Shown here piece after piece: positions 47,524 through 58,524 of a DNA stretch of 64,000 nucleotides. Under the pieces are notes generated by a model, which saw nothing but the letters and a program-made list of their open reading frames with translations, searched no databases and was not told where the DNA came from. This DNA comes from Helicobacter suis HS1 (lineage in GTDB: Bacteria > Campylobacterota > Campylobacteria > Campylobacterales > Helicobacteraceae), in the NCBI RefSeq assembly GCF_026000295.1, contig NZ_AP026769.1, positions 1,240,001-1,304,000 on the forward strand, given 5' to 3'. The translations under genes were made by a program, and so were the position numbers. Each line of letters opens with the position of its first letter. Within the stretch, counting starts at the first letter, position 1.

Positions 47524-47704
47524 ACGCGCCAAAGCCGAGCCATGGATAAGTTTGTCTAAATCCACTTTTTTACTGGTTAAAAAAGCATAAGCCCCTAGCA
47601 TTTGGTGGATATCCCCTTTGTATTTAAGCAAAATTTCACAAAGCACATTGGTAAATGTTTTCTTGGCTAGCATTTTTTTAAGTGCGCTAGAATATTTAAC
47701 TTTT

Positions 47705-48019
<315 letters not shown>

Positions 48020-49614
48020 TCATCTAATTGGGCATAGATTAAACCGGTATTATAGTGGGCAGTGGAGCTATAAGGATTGGCCTCTAAAGAGAGTTTAAAT
48101 TCTTTAAGCGCTAGGCGCAAATGAGAAGTGCCAAGATGTTTAAACGCAGCGATCATGTGTAAATCCGCGCTACTAGTATTCTTGCCTTTTTCTAAAGAAT
48201 TAATGGCGTCTATAAAATCCTGATTATTCTTCGCATTTATAGAAAACATCCCCTCATGGATAGCATTTAAAGAACTCTTTAAATCCATGAGTTTAAAAGG
48301 CGCGTAGTAAAAGAGGATTCGAACAATAAGCATCCCCATTCCTTCGCGTAGATTATTACTCCAAAAGCTTCTACGAATTGTCTGTACATCAAAATAATTC
48401 CGGTTTAATCTAGGTTCAATCGGGTAGGTGTCGCTTAAAATCTTTTCTTTGTGTTTGTCTTTTTTGAGTGTGTGTAATAAAGAGGCTAAAACATCTTGCG
48501 CACCTATAAAATTTCCCATACGCAAGGCAATAAGTTCTAAGGCCATTAAGGCTTCTTGATCATCTGGGTAGGCATCGTTATAGCGCCGCAAGGATTGAAT
48601 AGCCCGGTCATAATCCCCAAGTCTGGCATATAAAAGCCCTAGAGTTTTATCATCTTTAGGGGTGGCGGCATTTTTAAGGTATTTGATCGCATTGGCTTCA
48701 TCTCCAAACATCATGAAAATCTTAGCGGCTAAACGATTTCTTGGAGCGCTAAATAACTCCGTATCCGGATTAATCAAAGCCGAAAGGGTTTCAAAATAAT
48801 GCCCGCCATAATATAAACTAAGCGCATAGGTGTAGGGATAAATGGGTTGTTTATCTAGTTGGACTAGGTAATTGGTGGTGAGTTTTAAATAACGGGTATA
48901 AAGATCCATATTATTAAGATAAAAGGCAGAGATCATCGCATCAATGGCATTAATGCTAATATTTTCCTTCGTTAAAAGGGCATTATCAAAGAATTTTAAA
49001 GCCCCGCTATAATCTTTTTGGTGCATTTTAAGCACCCCTAAATTGTGGTTAGCAAGATTAGAGGAAGTGTGTGAGATTTTGTCAAAAATGCGCAAAGCCT
49101 CATCGGTTTGCCCTTGTCTGTAGAGAATATCTGCCTTTTCAATCATGGTATTAATATGTTCTTCATTCAGATTTACATGGGGAGTTTCTTTTAAAACAGG
49201 GAGATTATTTAAAACAGAATCTTGACTTTGTTCTATTTTGCTTAGTTTTCTAGATTGTTGGGCGGCGGCCTGTTTTTGCGCGCTACTTTCCCCAAAACGC
49301 CGATTATGCGCCACAAAACTCATGATCAGTGAAACAATCACAATTAAAGCAACAAGCCCTGTTCCTCCCAAAACGGATAAATACAAGCGAGGTCTACTTT
49401 TAAGGGCGGTAAATCTCTCTTGAAAAGTCTTGGCCTGCAAGATTTGTAATAGCGGGTTTTCTTGGCTAAAGAATAATTGTAAAGTTTGGATTAAATTTCT
49501 TTTAGGGGGGTTTTGCGGATTTTGTGGGGCTTGTGGATTTTGCTGGGTTTGCTGGGTCTGTGGATTTTGCGGGGTTTGCGGTGTTTCTGGGGTTTGATCA
49601 ACCATGTTTAACCT

Positions 49615-50874
49615 TTAGATATAGCGGGTTAAATAGGGCTCTAATACTTTAGGAATCTCAATAAGCCCCTCTTTTGTCTGGTAATTCTCCATGATAGCCA
49701 CTAGTGTACGCCCTACAGCTAAAGAAGAGCCATTAAGGGTATGTACAAAGGCATTTTTCTTATTTTCTTTATAGCGAATCTTAGCCCGCCGCGCTTGAAA
49801 ATCACGGGTATTGCTCACCGAGCTAATTTCGCGGTAACAATCTTGCCCGGGTAACCACACCTCAATATCTACCGTATTACTCGCGCTAAAACCCAAATCC
49901 CCGCTACAGAGTTGAACAAAGCGATGGGGCAATTCTAAAGCTTTTAAAATACCGCTAGCAATTTCTAACATTTTAGCCTGCATAGAATCGCTTTTTGTAG
50001 GGTGGGTGATAGCCACTAATTCTACTTTATCAAATTGGTGTTGGCGGATAATGCCATGTGTGTCTTTGCTTGCACTTCCGGCCTCTTTTCTAAAACATGG
50101 CGTATAAGCCGTCATTAAAATAGGCAAATCCTCAGAAAGAATGATTTCATCAGCATAAAGATTAGTCAAACTCACCTCTGAGGTGGGGATTAAATATAAA
50201 TCCTCTGCTTCAACTTTAAAAAGATCTTCTTTAAATTTAGGGAGTTGGCCTGTGCCAAAAAGAGTTGTGGCATTGACTAAAATAGGGGGATTGATAATTT
50301 CAAAGCCATGTGAGGCGTTATAATCTAGCATGAAATTAATGAGTGCACGGCTAATTAATGCCCCTTCTTTGCGCAACACACTAAAACGGCTTTTGGCGAT
50401 CTTAACGCCTCTATCAAATTCAATCCAGCCATTTTCTTGGGCTAGTTCGTGGTGTTCTTTAGGTTTAAAATCAAAATTTTTAGGGGTTAAAATGCGCGTA
50501 ATTTCTACATTCTCACTCTCATCTTTACCAAAGGGAGTAATGGGGTCTAATAAATTAGGAATGCTGTGTAATAAAACTTCTAGTTCTTCCTCTAAAGTAT
50601 TGACCCGGTGGGTTAAATGCCCTATTTTTTCTTTATTCTCCTCTAAAGCACTCTTAAGACTCATGGCTTCTTGATCGTGGTTTTTTTGTTTTTCAAAAAA
50701 GAGTTTGGAGGTTCTGTTTTTAAATTCTTGGGCTTGTTCTAGGGCTAATTTTTGTGCTTTATATTCTAATAAAAGCGTTTGTAGATTTTTAAGAATCTGC
50801 GGGTCTAAGAATCGTTTGGCTAAATTAGCCTGAATCGCTTCAAAATCATGGAGTAGCAATTTTTTATCAATCAT
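49615..50874 (-). CDS. serS: Seryl-tRNA synthetase
   Basis: A 419-residue class II synthetase. The N-terminal coiled-coil arm covers residues about 30-105. Motif 2 is seen in [24 protein letters not shown] and motif 3 in [18 protein letters not shown]. It charges tRNA-Ser and gives the precursor for selenocysteine. The start overlaps the upstream hydrolase stop by four bases. It is intact and is the donor of part of the patch at 47705. Confidence 0.97.
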   Translation of the reverse strand: MIDKKLLLHDFEAIQANLAKRFLDPQILKNLQTLLLEYKAQKLALEQAQEFKNRTSKLFFEKQKNHDQEAMSLKSALEENKEKIGHLTHRVNTLEEELEVLLHSIPNLLDPITPFGKDESENVEITRILTPKNFDFKPKEHHELAQENGWIEFDRGVKIAKSRFSVLRKEGALISRALINFMLDYNASHGFEIINPPILVNATTLFGTGQLPKFKEDLFKVEAEDLYLIPTSEVSLTNLYADEIILSEDLPILMTAYTPCFRKEAGSASKDTHGIIRQHQFDKVELVAITHPTKSDSMQAKMLEIASGILKALELPHRFVQLCSGDLGFSASNTVDIEVWLPGQDCYREISSVSNTRDFQARRAKIRYKENKKNAFVHTLNGSSLAVGRTLVAIMENYQTKEGLIEIPKVLEPYLTRYI

Positions 50875-51659
50875 GTTAATTCTCCTCTTGTAGTCCTAAA
50901 CCCCCATTCTTTCACCCAAGCCTCTAAATACTCTTTATGCACCTCTAGGTGTAAAATCCCTTGATCGCCTTCTAAACTGCTAGCAATATTACTATTAGGT
51001 AGAGCAATAAAACTATCCCCATAAAAACGCCATGGCAAATTGCTTTGTTTAGAACGCACCATACCGATACGATTAGCCCGTGCCACTAGCATAGAATTAC
51101 AAAACGCCCTAGCTTTACACACAGCGCGCCAGCGCTCAAAAGACTCAAAGGTACTAGCCGTGCTTAAAAGCACCACCTCAACCCCCTCCTCTTGCATGCA
51201 CAGCCAAATTAAATCAAAATGCAATTCATACCCAAAAAGAGGGGCGATTTTAATTCCCTCTAGCATAAAGGTTAAAGGCGTACTTAATTTATCAGGCTGG
51301 GGGTTATTAAAAAAGCGCGCTTCATTCCAGTGATCATAGGGCATGAGTTTTTGCTGGGTATAAAATTGTGTGTCTTGAGGCGTGATTAAAGCAATTTGTT
51401 TCACTAATCCCTTTTGTTCTTGCAAAATAAGAGGCGCACTCATATAAAGCTGGTGTTTGTGTGCGAGTTGCTCGAGTTGTTCTAAACGCGCTAAGCTGTA
51501 GCTATTAATTTTTTCTACCTCACTCTCTAATATCTCTAAAAAAAAGGGGGTGAGTACATATTCAGGGAAAATAAGCAGCGCATTAGGTGGCATTTGTTTC
51601 ACACTTTTTTGTACAAATTCCCAATCAAAATGCGCCATTTGCATGAGAAATAGATGCAT
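50871..51659 (-). CDS. Nitrilase-superfamily protein lacking the catalytic Cys
   Basis: A 262-residue protein of the carbon-nitrogen hydrolase fold (HP1481 position). The expected Glu lies in [11 protein letters not shown] (about residue 34) and Lys in [10 protein letters not shown], but at the catalytic site, usually IC-Y-D/E-x-R-F, it reads LFGYELHFD, with Gly for Cys. The downstream family segment ([17 protein letters not shown]) is normal. It is probably a binding or structural relative rather than an amidase. Start and stop overlap the neighbouring genes. Confidence 0.8.
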   Translation of the reverse strand: MHLFLMQMAHFDWEFVQKSVKQMPPNALLIFPEYVLTPFFLEILESEVEKINSYSLARLEQLEQLAHKHQLYMSAPLILQEQKGLVKQIALITPQDTQFYTQQKLMPYDHWNEARFFNNPQPDKLSTPLTFMLEGIKIAPLFGYELHFDLIWLCMQEEGVEVVLLSTASTFESFERWRAVCKARAFCNSMLVARANRIGMVRSKQSNLPWRFYGDSFIALPNSNIASSLEGDQGILHLEVHKEYLEAWVKEWGFRTTRGELT

Positions 51660-52417
51660 TAAAGCTTTACCGCCAAAATATTAGACACGCTTTTATACAT
51701 GTAATGTGCCCTCTCTACCACATCTAACCCCACAGCGCTTAATTCATCTTCTAATTCATCGCTATTGACAAACCGTTCAATAGAGGAGGGCAAATAGGTA
51801 TAGGCTTTATAATTACGGCTAATAATCGTGCCTAAAATGGGCAAGATTTTAGAAGTGTAAAAATGCGTTAATGAGCCTAAAATCCCGCGTCGATCTTGAC
51901 GCATAAACTCTAAAACAAGTAACACCCCTCCTTTTTTAAGAACACGGCTAAATTCTTCTAAAGCTTTTTTGCGCTCTACTACATTGCGCAAACCATAGGC
52001 GATACTGAGTAAATCAATGCTATTATCTTGCAATGTGTGCAAATTTTTAGCCTCTAAGCAAACTAGAGTAACGCACTCGGGGCGTTCTAAATTGGCTTGT
52101 GTGATTTTTTCTTGTGCTAGACGCAACATTTCAGAGGAGGGGTCAATGCCATGTATGCTAGCAATGCTACCCTTGAAATTCTTTAAGGTTTCTAGGATAC
52201 AAAGCAACATATCAGCCGTCCCACAAGCCACATCAGCAACATACAGATCGTTTAAATGCCCCCTAAAAGCATAAACATGGCGCAAAGCTTCTTGAATGCT
52301 TTTACGCCGCCATTTTTGATCTTGTCTAAAACTCACAACCCGATTTGCTATATCATAGGTTTTAGCAATGGCATCAAACATGCCGATGATTTTTTCTTGT
52401 TTTTGAGAATTACGCAT
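51659..52417 (-). CDS. ubiE: Demethylmenaquinone methyltransferase (UbiE/MenG)
   Basis: From ATG 52417 (252 residues), beginning MRNSQKQEKIIGMFDAIAKTYD. SAM-binding region VADVACGTADMLL and the motif SIAYGLRNVVERKKALEE are typical. It C-methylates demethylmenaquinone in menaquinone synthesis. The ATG shares a base with the hemJ stop (TAATG), which supports this start over a longer frame to 52462. Confidence 0.93.
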   Translation of the reverse strand: MRNSQKQEKIIGMFDAIAKTYDIANRVVSFRQDQKWRRKSIQEALRHVYAFRGHLNDLYVADVACGTADMLLCILETLKNFKGSIASIHGIDPSSEMLRLAQEKITQANLERPECVTLVCLEAKNLHTLQDNSIDLLSIAYGLRNVVERKKALEEFSRVLKKGGVLLVLEFMRQDRRGILGSLTHFYTSKILPILGTIISRNYKAYTYLPSSIERFVNSDELEDELSAVGLDVVERAHYMYKSVSNILAVKL

Positions 52418-52854
52418 TAAAAGAATTTCCCCACTACTGCAAAGACAATCACGATCATACAAATCGTTGGTACTTCATTTACAAACCTAAAGAAACGAGA
52501 GCTCTTATAAGTCCCCTCTTTTTTAAGCTCTCTCATCCACTTTCTACACATAAAATGAAAGTGCAATAAAACCAGCACAAAGAGCAATTTAAGATGTAAC
52601 CAGCCATGAGAAAAAAGCGCCATTGGGTTTAAAACATAAATTAAACCTAACCCGCTAAGCACGCTGATAATCATGGCTGGGGTGGCAATGGCATTAAAGA
52701 GTTTGGATTCTTGAACTTGTACAATAGCCACAAATTCCGGTTTATCGTAATTTTCGCGGTGATAGACTAATAATCTTGGCAAATAAAGCAAAGCTGCCAT
52801 CCAAGAGATGATAGCCACAATATGGAGCATTTTAAGCCATAAATACACCTGCAT
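52417..52854 (-). CDS. hemJ: Protoporphyrinogen IX oxidase HemJ
   Basis: A 145-residue, four-helix membrane protein. His in LKMLHIVAIISWMAALLYLPRLLVYH near the N-terminus and Lys in WLHLKLLFVLVLLHFHF in the middle match HemJ. It oxidises protoporphyrinogen IX in heme synthesis in bacteria without HemG or HemY. Here it is intact while hemN is broken. It overlaps ubiE and follows the YigZ gene by 1 bp. Confidence 0.88.
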   Translation of the reverse strand: MQVYLWLKMLHIVAIISWMAALLYLPRLLVYHRENYDKPEFVAIVQVQESKLFNAIATPAMIISVLSGLGLIYVLNPMALFSHGWLHLKLLFVLVLLHFHFMCRKWMRELKKEGTYKSSRFFRFVNEVPTICMIVIVFAVVGKFF

Positions 52855-52855
52855 G

Positions 52856-53401
52856 TTAATTCCCTAACATTTTTTTAATAGATTCTGAGGTACCGGTAAG
52901 CACCACCCATGTACCTGTTTTTTCTAATTCCTGCTTGGTGATCTCCACCCCATACTTACGCGCCTTTGCGCTTAGAATTGGTAAAGCCGGATAAGACACC
53001 CATTGGCTGATACAAATGGGGCGGATAAAGGGGACTAATTCGCTTTTTTGTAAACATAATTGGAGTGCCAAGCCATAGGCTTTCATCAACCCCCCCACCC
53101 CTAAAAGTACACCCCCAAAGTAGCGCACTACAATAACAGCCGTATTAATCAAATCCTGCCGCCTTAAAATCTCCAAAAGAGGTTTAGCGCTATTTTTAGG
53201 TTCTCTATCCTCATGTAAAACTTCCTCTAGCCTATCGCCATTCAAATAGCGGTAAGCATAGACAATATGGCGGGCTTTACAATGCTCTTTTTTAAGTTGC
53301 TCTAGGGTGTTTTTAAAATCAGCAAAGGGGAGTAAAAAGCCTAAAAAGCTAGAACCTTTAATTTGGTGTTTAGAAGAAGTAAGCGTATTGACTTGATTCA
53401 T
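52856..53401 (-). CDS. YigZ/IMPACT family protein
   Basis: A 181-residue protein with the UPF0029 N-terminal domain: KARHIVYAYRY (residues about 41-51), a degenerate acidic loop (DREPKNSAKPLLEIL) and VVRYFGGVLLGVGGLMKAYG. The family binds nucleic acid or ribosome-linked factors and is often next to translation genes. Exact role unknown. Confidence 0.85.
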   Translation of the reverse strand: MNQVNTLTSSKHQIKGSSFLGFLLPFADFKNTLEQLKKEHCKARHIVYAYRYLNGDRLEEVLHEDREPKNSAKPLLEILRRQDLINTAVIVVRYFGGVLLGVGGLMKAYGLALQLCLQKSELVPFIRPICISQWVSYPALPILSAKARKYGVEITKQELEKTGTWVVLTGTSESIKKMLGN

Positions 53402-54081
53402 CAGTGTTGTAAATAAATTTTCATATTAGGATTTTCTAAAAGCAAAGTGTTTTTACCACGCGTGATATTAAAAGTGCCTTTCAAGTGATTATAAAAGGCT
53501 AATTCAAATGCCATAAGTTTTTCATTGCTACACACTTTACGCGAAATGCCCTTATCCTCAATATTGAGGTGATCGTCATCTCTAAAGCTATAACTAATAA
53601 AGTATTTGTTGCAATAAATCACCCCATAAGCATGGAGTTCTTTTTGATCAAACTCCACATGCCCCATAGGCGTGCTTTTAATCTTGCTTTGTTTGGCCGT
53701 CTGTTGGTTTTTCTCTATATCTGCTTGCAAACGGCTAATATTGGTTCGAATCATAGAAGCATCGGGGGGCAGATCTTTAATATCTAGGTTTTTAATATTG
53801 CGCTTTAATTCCTCTTGGAGTAACTCTAATTTATCCTTAGCCTGCGCATTTGTAGGGGGCATATTGCGATCTTCAGAATCTAAATGAGGCCTCTGGGCCT
53901 CTAAAATCAAATCTCTAAAATTAAAGGTTTGTCCGTCTAGGTCAACCCGCACAATGTGGTATTGGTTATGGCTAAAATTCTTATTTAATAAGCGCACCAA
54001 CACACACCCTCCCAAAAACACCCCACAAAACACTAAAGGCAACAAAAAATAAATAAATTTTAAACTCCTTATCCTATACAT
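53401..54081 (-). CDS. Lipoprotein with META/HslJ-like domain
   Basis: About 226 residues from ATG 54081. The signal segment ends in a lipobox LGGC. A polar helical linker follows (residues about 70-135). The C-terminal 75 residues fit a META domain: CNKYFISYSFRDDDHLNIED, SRKVCSNEKLMAFELAF, LLLENPNMKIYL. META proteins in enterobacteria are linked to stress resistance; here that is only family knowledge. A TTG at 54108 is another possible start, closer to the GGAG site. It heads the 12-gene operon down to tmk. Confidence 0.65.
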   Translation of the reverse strand: MYRIRSLKFIYFLLPLVFCGVFLGGCVLVRLLNKNFSHNQYHIVRVDLDGQTFNFRDLILEAQRPHLDSEDRNMPPTNAQAKDKLELLQEELKRNIKNLDIKDLPPDASMIRTNISRLQADIEKNQQTAKQSKIKSTPMGHVEFDQKELHAYGVIYCNKYFISYSFRDDDHLNIEDKGISRKVCSNEKLMAFELAFYNHLKGTFNITRGKNTLLLENPNMKIYLQH

Positions 54082-54228
54082 TTTGATTATTAAAACTCCT
54101 TTGATCAAACCTGTATTATATCCTGATCTGCCTTAACATCACAGCGCGCGCCTATAAATCAGCGCGATTTAAGTGGGGGTGCATTAAAATTATTCGTATC
54201 CCCAATTTTAATTTTTTCAGAGTTTAGC

Positions 54229-55290
54229 ATGCTTTATTACCTGTATTCGTGGTTTAATATTAATATTTTCCAATACCTCACTTTCCGTTCAGGCTTGGCT
54301 TTTTTTCTCAGTTTTTTTAGCTGTATGTATGCCATGCCAAAGTTTATTATCTGGGCTAAGCGCAAAAAGGCCAACCAGCCTATTTCAACCTATATCCCGC
54401 ATCAAAACAAGAAAGACACGCCTACTATGGGCGGGGTGGTTTTTATGGCCACAACTTGCATCGCTTCTATTTTAACCGCCCGCTTAGATAATCTGTTTGT
54501 ATTACTAGGGCTTTTCACCCTTATAGCCTTTGGGGCTCTTGGTATGCAAGATGATTACACCAAAATTAGCCGAAAAAGTAATGCCGGAATCACTTCTTAT
54601 TACAAATTTGGCATTCTTACTTTGATTTCTCTAATCATTACCACCGCTCTTTATCATCTCATGAGTGAAAAAGACCTTTATTTTCCCTTCCTCAAACACC
54701 CCATTTTTTCCTTTGAAGGCCACCCTTTTTTATTAGTGGGGTTTTGGATATTAGTGTTTTTGTCTACTTCTAATGCGGTAAATCTCACCGACGGATTAGA
54801 CGGCCTAGCCACCGTGCCTAGTATTTGTGTGCTGTTAAGCTTGAGCGTGTTTATTTATGTGGTGGGCAATGCTGAGTTGAGTAGATATTTGCTTTATCCT
54901 AAAGTGAGTCATAGCGGGGAGGTGATGGTGATCTCTGCGGCCTTGATTGGATCGCTTTTAGGGTTTTTGTGGTTTAACGCATTTCCAGCCGAAGTATTTA
55001 TGGGAGATAGTGGGAGCTTATCTATTGGGGGTTTTATTGCCTACATGGCCATTATTACCAACAATGAAATTTTACTTATTTTAATGGGGCTTGTGTTTGT
55101 ACTAGAAACTGGATCGGTGATCTTACAAGTTACTAGCTATAAAACTTGTAAGAAAAAGATTTTCCGTATGGCGCCCTTGCATCATCATTTTGAATCTAAG
55201 GGCTGGCCGGAAAATAAGATCATCTTGCGTTTTTGGATCATCGCAATTTTGAGTAATATCGTGGCGTTGTTGAGTTTAAAAGTACGCTAA
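54229..55290 (+). CDS. mraY: Phospho-MurNAc-pentapeptide translocase
   Basis: A 353-residue, ten-helix enzyme that makes lipid I in peptidoglycan synthesis. Active-site motifs: KKDTPTMGG near residue 64, the DD in [18 protein letters not shown] near 187, FMGDSGSL near 261 and the HHHFE end motif. Followed by murD as in H. pylori. Confidence 0.97.
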   Translation: MLYYLYSWFNINIFQYLTFRSGLAFFLSFFSCMYAMPKFIIWAKRKKANQPISTYIPHQNKKDTPTMGGVVFMATTCIASILTARLDNLFVLLGLFTLIAFGALGMQDDYTKISRKSNAGITSYYKFGILTLISLIITTALYHLMSEKDLYFPFLKHPIFSFEGHPFLLVGFWILVFLSTSNAVNLTDGLDGLATVPSICVLLSLSVFIYVVGNAELSRYLLYPKVSHSGEVMVISAALIGSLLGFLWFNAFPAEVFMGDSGSLSIGGFIAYMAIITNNEILLILMGLVFVLETGSVILQVTSYKTCKKKIFRMAPLHHHFESKGWPENKIILRFWIIAILSNIVALLSLKVR

Positions 55291-55358
55291 AATTTTCTTT
55301 ATTTTAACTTAGCTATGTTATCCTAGCGCTTTTTTAAGGTTTAAAATGGTGGAGTTTT

Positions 55359-56630
55359 ATGATCTCATTACTTGGATACGGGCAGACTAACCGGGCTTTT
55401 GCGGCTTATTTGCATAAGAAAAATATTCCTTATTGTATCTATGATGATCAGGTTTTAACCCCCTCGCTAGACCCTTATAACCAAAAATGGCTTCCCTCTA
55501 AGATGTTTAACCCCTACGCCTCACAACTAGAAATTGTGAGCCCGGGCATTCCTTTTAACCACCCGCTAGTAGTGGCTAGTAAACATTTATGTAGCGAATA
55601 TGATTACATTAAAGGGCTTTGGCAGACTAACCGCAAACATCTTCCCTTTCCAACCATTATTTTTATTAGCGGTACAAATGGCAAAACCACTACCGCTAGA
55701 ATGTTAGGCTTACTCTTAAAATCTAGTAACGCCCAAGTGGGGGGCAATATTGGAATCCCCCTTATTGATCTTTACACCCAAATTAAAGCAGAGCAGCGCA
55801 AACCCCCCTATGTGTGGATTTTAGAAACCAGTTCTTTTACTTTGCACTACACTAATCATCTAGTGCCCCAAATTTATATCCTTTTGCCCCTCTCTCAAGA
55901 TCATTTAAGCTGGCATGAAAACCATGAGAATTATGTGGAGGCAAAACTCAAACCCTTATCTTTTATGCAACAAGAAGGGCATGTATTTTTACACGCTTCT
56001 TTAAAAGATCACCCCACAGTTAAAGCCCTTATCAATCCCCCTAATCTAATTTTTTATCAAGATTCTAAACACCTTGCGAAACAAATGGGGTTACAAATTT
56101 CTAAAGTGCGCTTTGAAGAGCCTTTTTTATTAGATGCCTTGCTAGCTTTGAGTGTGGCTAAACTTTATTCTGGAGTAGCAGATTATGATTTACTCAACAC
56201 CTATATGATCCAGCCTCATCGCATTGAGATATTTTTAGATCAAGATCAAAATACATGGGTAGATGATAGCAAAGCGACTAATATTGATGCCACACTCAAA
56301 GCCCTAGATCGTTTCAAAGGCTGTTATATCCATTTAATTTTAGGGGGCGATACAAAGGGCATGGATTTAAAGCCATTATTTGAGGTTTTAGCCCACATGC
56401 AAGTAGAAATATATGCCATTGGAGTGAGTGCGCCAATGGTTATGCAAATGGCACAAGATTATCATATCCGCGCGCATTTATGCCATGATTTAAGAATAGC
56501 GGTAGAACATATCAAACAAAACTTACGCCCCGGACAAATTGGTATGCTTTCACCCAGTGCGGCTAGTTTAGATCAATTTGCTTCTTATAAACACCGGGGC
56601 ATCACCTTTAAAGAGTGCGTGTTAAAATGA
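55359..56630 (+). CDS. murD: UDP-N-acetylmuramoylalanine-D-glutamate ligase
   Basis: A 423-residue Mur ligase that adds D-Glu to UDP-MurNAc-L-Ala. The ATP loop ISGTNGKTTTARM lies near residue 104, LETSSFTLHY near 150, and VDDSKATNIDATLKAL near 305. A GGAG site precedes ATG 55359. It overlaps the mscS-like start by four bases (ATGA). Confidence 0.96.
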   Translation: MISLLGYGQTNRAFAAYLHKKNIPYCIYDDQVLTPSLDPYNQKWLPSKMFNPYASQLEIVSPGIPFNHPLVVASKHLCSEYDYIKGLWQTNRKHLPFPTIIFISGTNGKTTTARMLGLLLKSSNAQVGGNIGIPLIDLYTQIKAEQRKPPYVWILETSSFTLHYTNHLVPQIYILLPLSQDHLSWHENHENYVEAKLKPLSFMQQEGHVFLHASLKDHPTVKALINPPNLIFYQDSKHLAKQMGLQISKVRFEEPFLLDALLALSVAKLYSGVADYDLLNTYMIQPHRIEIFLDQDQNTWVDDSKATNIDATLKALDRFKGCYIHLILGGDTKGMDLKPLFEVLAHMQVEIYAIGVSAPMVMQMAQDYHIRAHLCHDLRIAVEHIKQNLRPGQIGMLSPSAASLDQFASYKHRGITFKECVLK

Positions 56631-58504
56631 GAATCAAGTTTTTTCTTTTCTTATTTTTAGCATGTTTACTAGGGGTAAGAGCAGATAGTACGCATGATAG
56701 CGATGCGATAGATTTATACCTCCTACTTAATCAAATCAACCAAATTAATGGGGTGATTTCGCGCTACCAAAAAGATCCAACTAAACGATCTGAAATTTCT
56801 TTATACAACGATCAAAAAAACGATTTAATGCATTCTTTTGCCCTCAAACTTTTAGACACGCAAGAACAAATCGGGATTAATATTGATGATAATCTCAAGC
56901 AACAAAAAACCCTCAAAAAGGCCTTACTTAAAAGTAGCGATCAGGATTTTTACACCTACATACTAGACACAATCCGCCTAAAAAATTTAGAGGTAGATGC
57001 AAACATGTATGACTTTTTAGAGGAATTGCGCACCTCGCTAGATTTTTTTAGCCAAGAAAAAGATGTCAGAAACATCACTACCCGCTATTTACTCACACTA
57101 GAAGAATACGCCTCTAAAACCTATGTTCTCCCCTCTAATACAGATAATTTTAAACAGCACAATTTCCAAGAACTCTTAGACAACCATAAAACCAAACTCA
57201 AAACCTATATTGAAGTACTTAGCTATATCCAAAAAAACCCTAGCCAAGTGCTTTCTAAAAATATCGTGCTAAGCATTGATTTAAAATGGATTTTAGAACG
57301 CGTAGCCGGTGTAATCGCACATGTCTTTCCTAGCTCTAATGGTTTACAAAGCGCTAAGATCGTTCTTTCTTTGGTTTTACTTGTATTTTTACTCGCCCTT
57401 AGAAGACTCATCACCGCCCTTTTTATCCGAGTCCTAGATTATTTTGTGCGCTTCACCCGCAAAAATACAGAGGTACAACAAAAAATCCGCAAAAGCATCA
57501 TCACCCCCATTTCTACCTTTTTATTCATCTATAGCTTTGATATTTCTATTGACATTCTTTACTACCCTCACCCCACCCCAACTAAGTTTTCTATGTATTT
57601 GGGGGTGGTTTATATTTTGCTATTTGCTTGGCTTTTTATGGCCTTGTTTAAGGCTTATGGGGCAGCTCTTATTGCCACTTTAGCCTCTAAGAGCAATGGA
57701 TTAAGAAGAGAAGTGATTAATTTGATCTTAAAAATTGCCTACTTCTTTATCTTTGTCATCACCACTTTATGGGTACTCAAACAACTAGGCTTTGATATTT
57801 CTACGATCGTGGCGTCTTTGGGTATTGGCGGGTTGGCTGTGGCTTTGGCGGTTAAAGATGTTTTGGCTAACTTTTTTGCCTCTGTGATTTTATTACTAGA
57901 TAATTCCTTTTCTCAGGGCGATTGGATTGTATGCGGCGAAGTGGAGGGCACGGTCGTAGAAATGGGATTAAGACGCACCACAGTTAGGGGATTTGATAAC
58001 GCCTTATTTTTTGTGCCTAACTCTGAGCTAGCCGGTAAATCTATTCGCAACTGGAATCGGCGCAAAGTCGGGCGGCGCATTAAAATGAATATCGGGCTTA
58101 CTTATAGCTCCTCTAGTGAGGCGTTACAAAAATGCGTACTAGGCATTCGCACCATGCTTGAGCAACACCCCAATATTGCCAAAGATAACGATCTAGACCT
58201 TGCCTCCAAACAACAACTTAGTGGCGATCAGCACGCGATGATGATGGGTTATCAAAACATCGTTTCTTTAGATGATTTAGCCGGTTATAAATCTAATTTG
58301 TTTGTGTATTTAGATAATTTTGGCGACAGCTCCATTAATATTTTTGTGTATTGTTTTTCTAAAACCATCGTTTGGGGAGAATGGTTAGCCGTTAAAGAGG
58401 ATGTGATGCTTAAAATCATGAAAATAGTAGAGGATAATGGCTTGAGTTTTGCTTTCCCCTCTCAGAGTGTTTATATTGAAAGCATGCCTAAAACACCGGT
58501 TTAA
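56627..58504 (+). CDS. MscS-family mechanosensitive channel (HP0415 type)
   Basis: A 625-residue protein from ATG 56627. It has a signal peptide (MRIKFFLFLFLACLLGVRAD), a large helical periplasmic domain (residues 25-240), several membrane helices, and the MscS pore helix and beta domain (IGGLAVALAVKDVLANFFAS, SQGDWIVCGEVEGTVVEMG, near residues 395-450). It opens under membrane tension. It is translationally coupled to murD, so the channel is made together with the wall enzymes. Confidence 0.9.
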   Translation: MRIKFFLFLFLACLLGVRADSTHDSDAIDLYLLLNQINQINGVISRYQKDPTKRSEISLYNDQKNDLMHSFALKLLDTQEQIGINIDDNLKQQKTLKKALLKSSDQDFYTYILDTIRLKNLEVDANMYDFLEELRTSLDFFSQEKDVRNITTRYLLTLEEYASKTYVLPSNTDNFKQHNFQELLDNHKTKLKTYIEVLSYIQKNPSQVLSKNIVLSIDLKWILERVAGVIAHVFPSSNGLQSAKIVLSLVLLVFLLALRRLITALFIRVLDYFVRFTRKNTEVQQKIRKSIITPISTFLFIYSFDISIDILYYPHPTPTKFSMYLGVVYILLFAWLFMALFKAYGAALIATLASKSNGLRREVINLILKIAYFFIFVITTLWVLKQLGFDISTIVASLGIGGLAVALAVKDVLANFFASVILLLDNSFSQGDWIVCGEVEGTVVEMGLRRTTVRGFDNALFFVPNSELAGKSIRNWNRRKVGRRIKMNIGLTYSSSSEALQKCVLGIRTMLEQHPNIAKDNDLDLASKQQLSGDQHAMMMGYQNIVSLDDLAGYKSNLFVYLDNFGDSSINIFVYCFSKTIVWGEWLAVKEDVMLKIMKIVEDNGLSFAFPSQSVYIESMPKTPV

Positions 58505-58524
58505 TCCAAACTTAGGAGAGTTCC

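Noticed and set aside
49504-49605. Imperfect short repeats at the start of the TPR gene as a phase-variation tract
   Set aside because: The units are irregular and encode a Pro/Gln/Thr-rich stretch; no uniform repeat unit that would slip.
53738-53754. GGTTCGAATC, a tRNA T-loop-like sequence
   Set aside because: It lies inside the META lipoprotein gene with no acceptor or anticodon stems around it.
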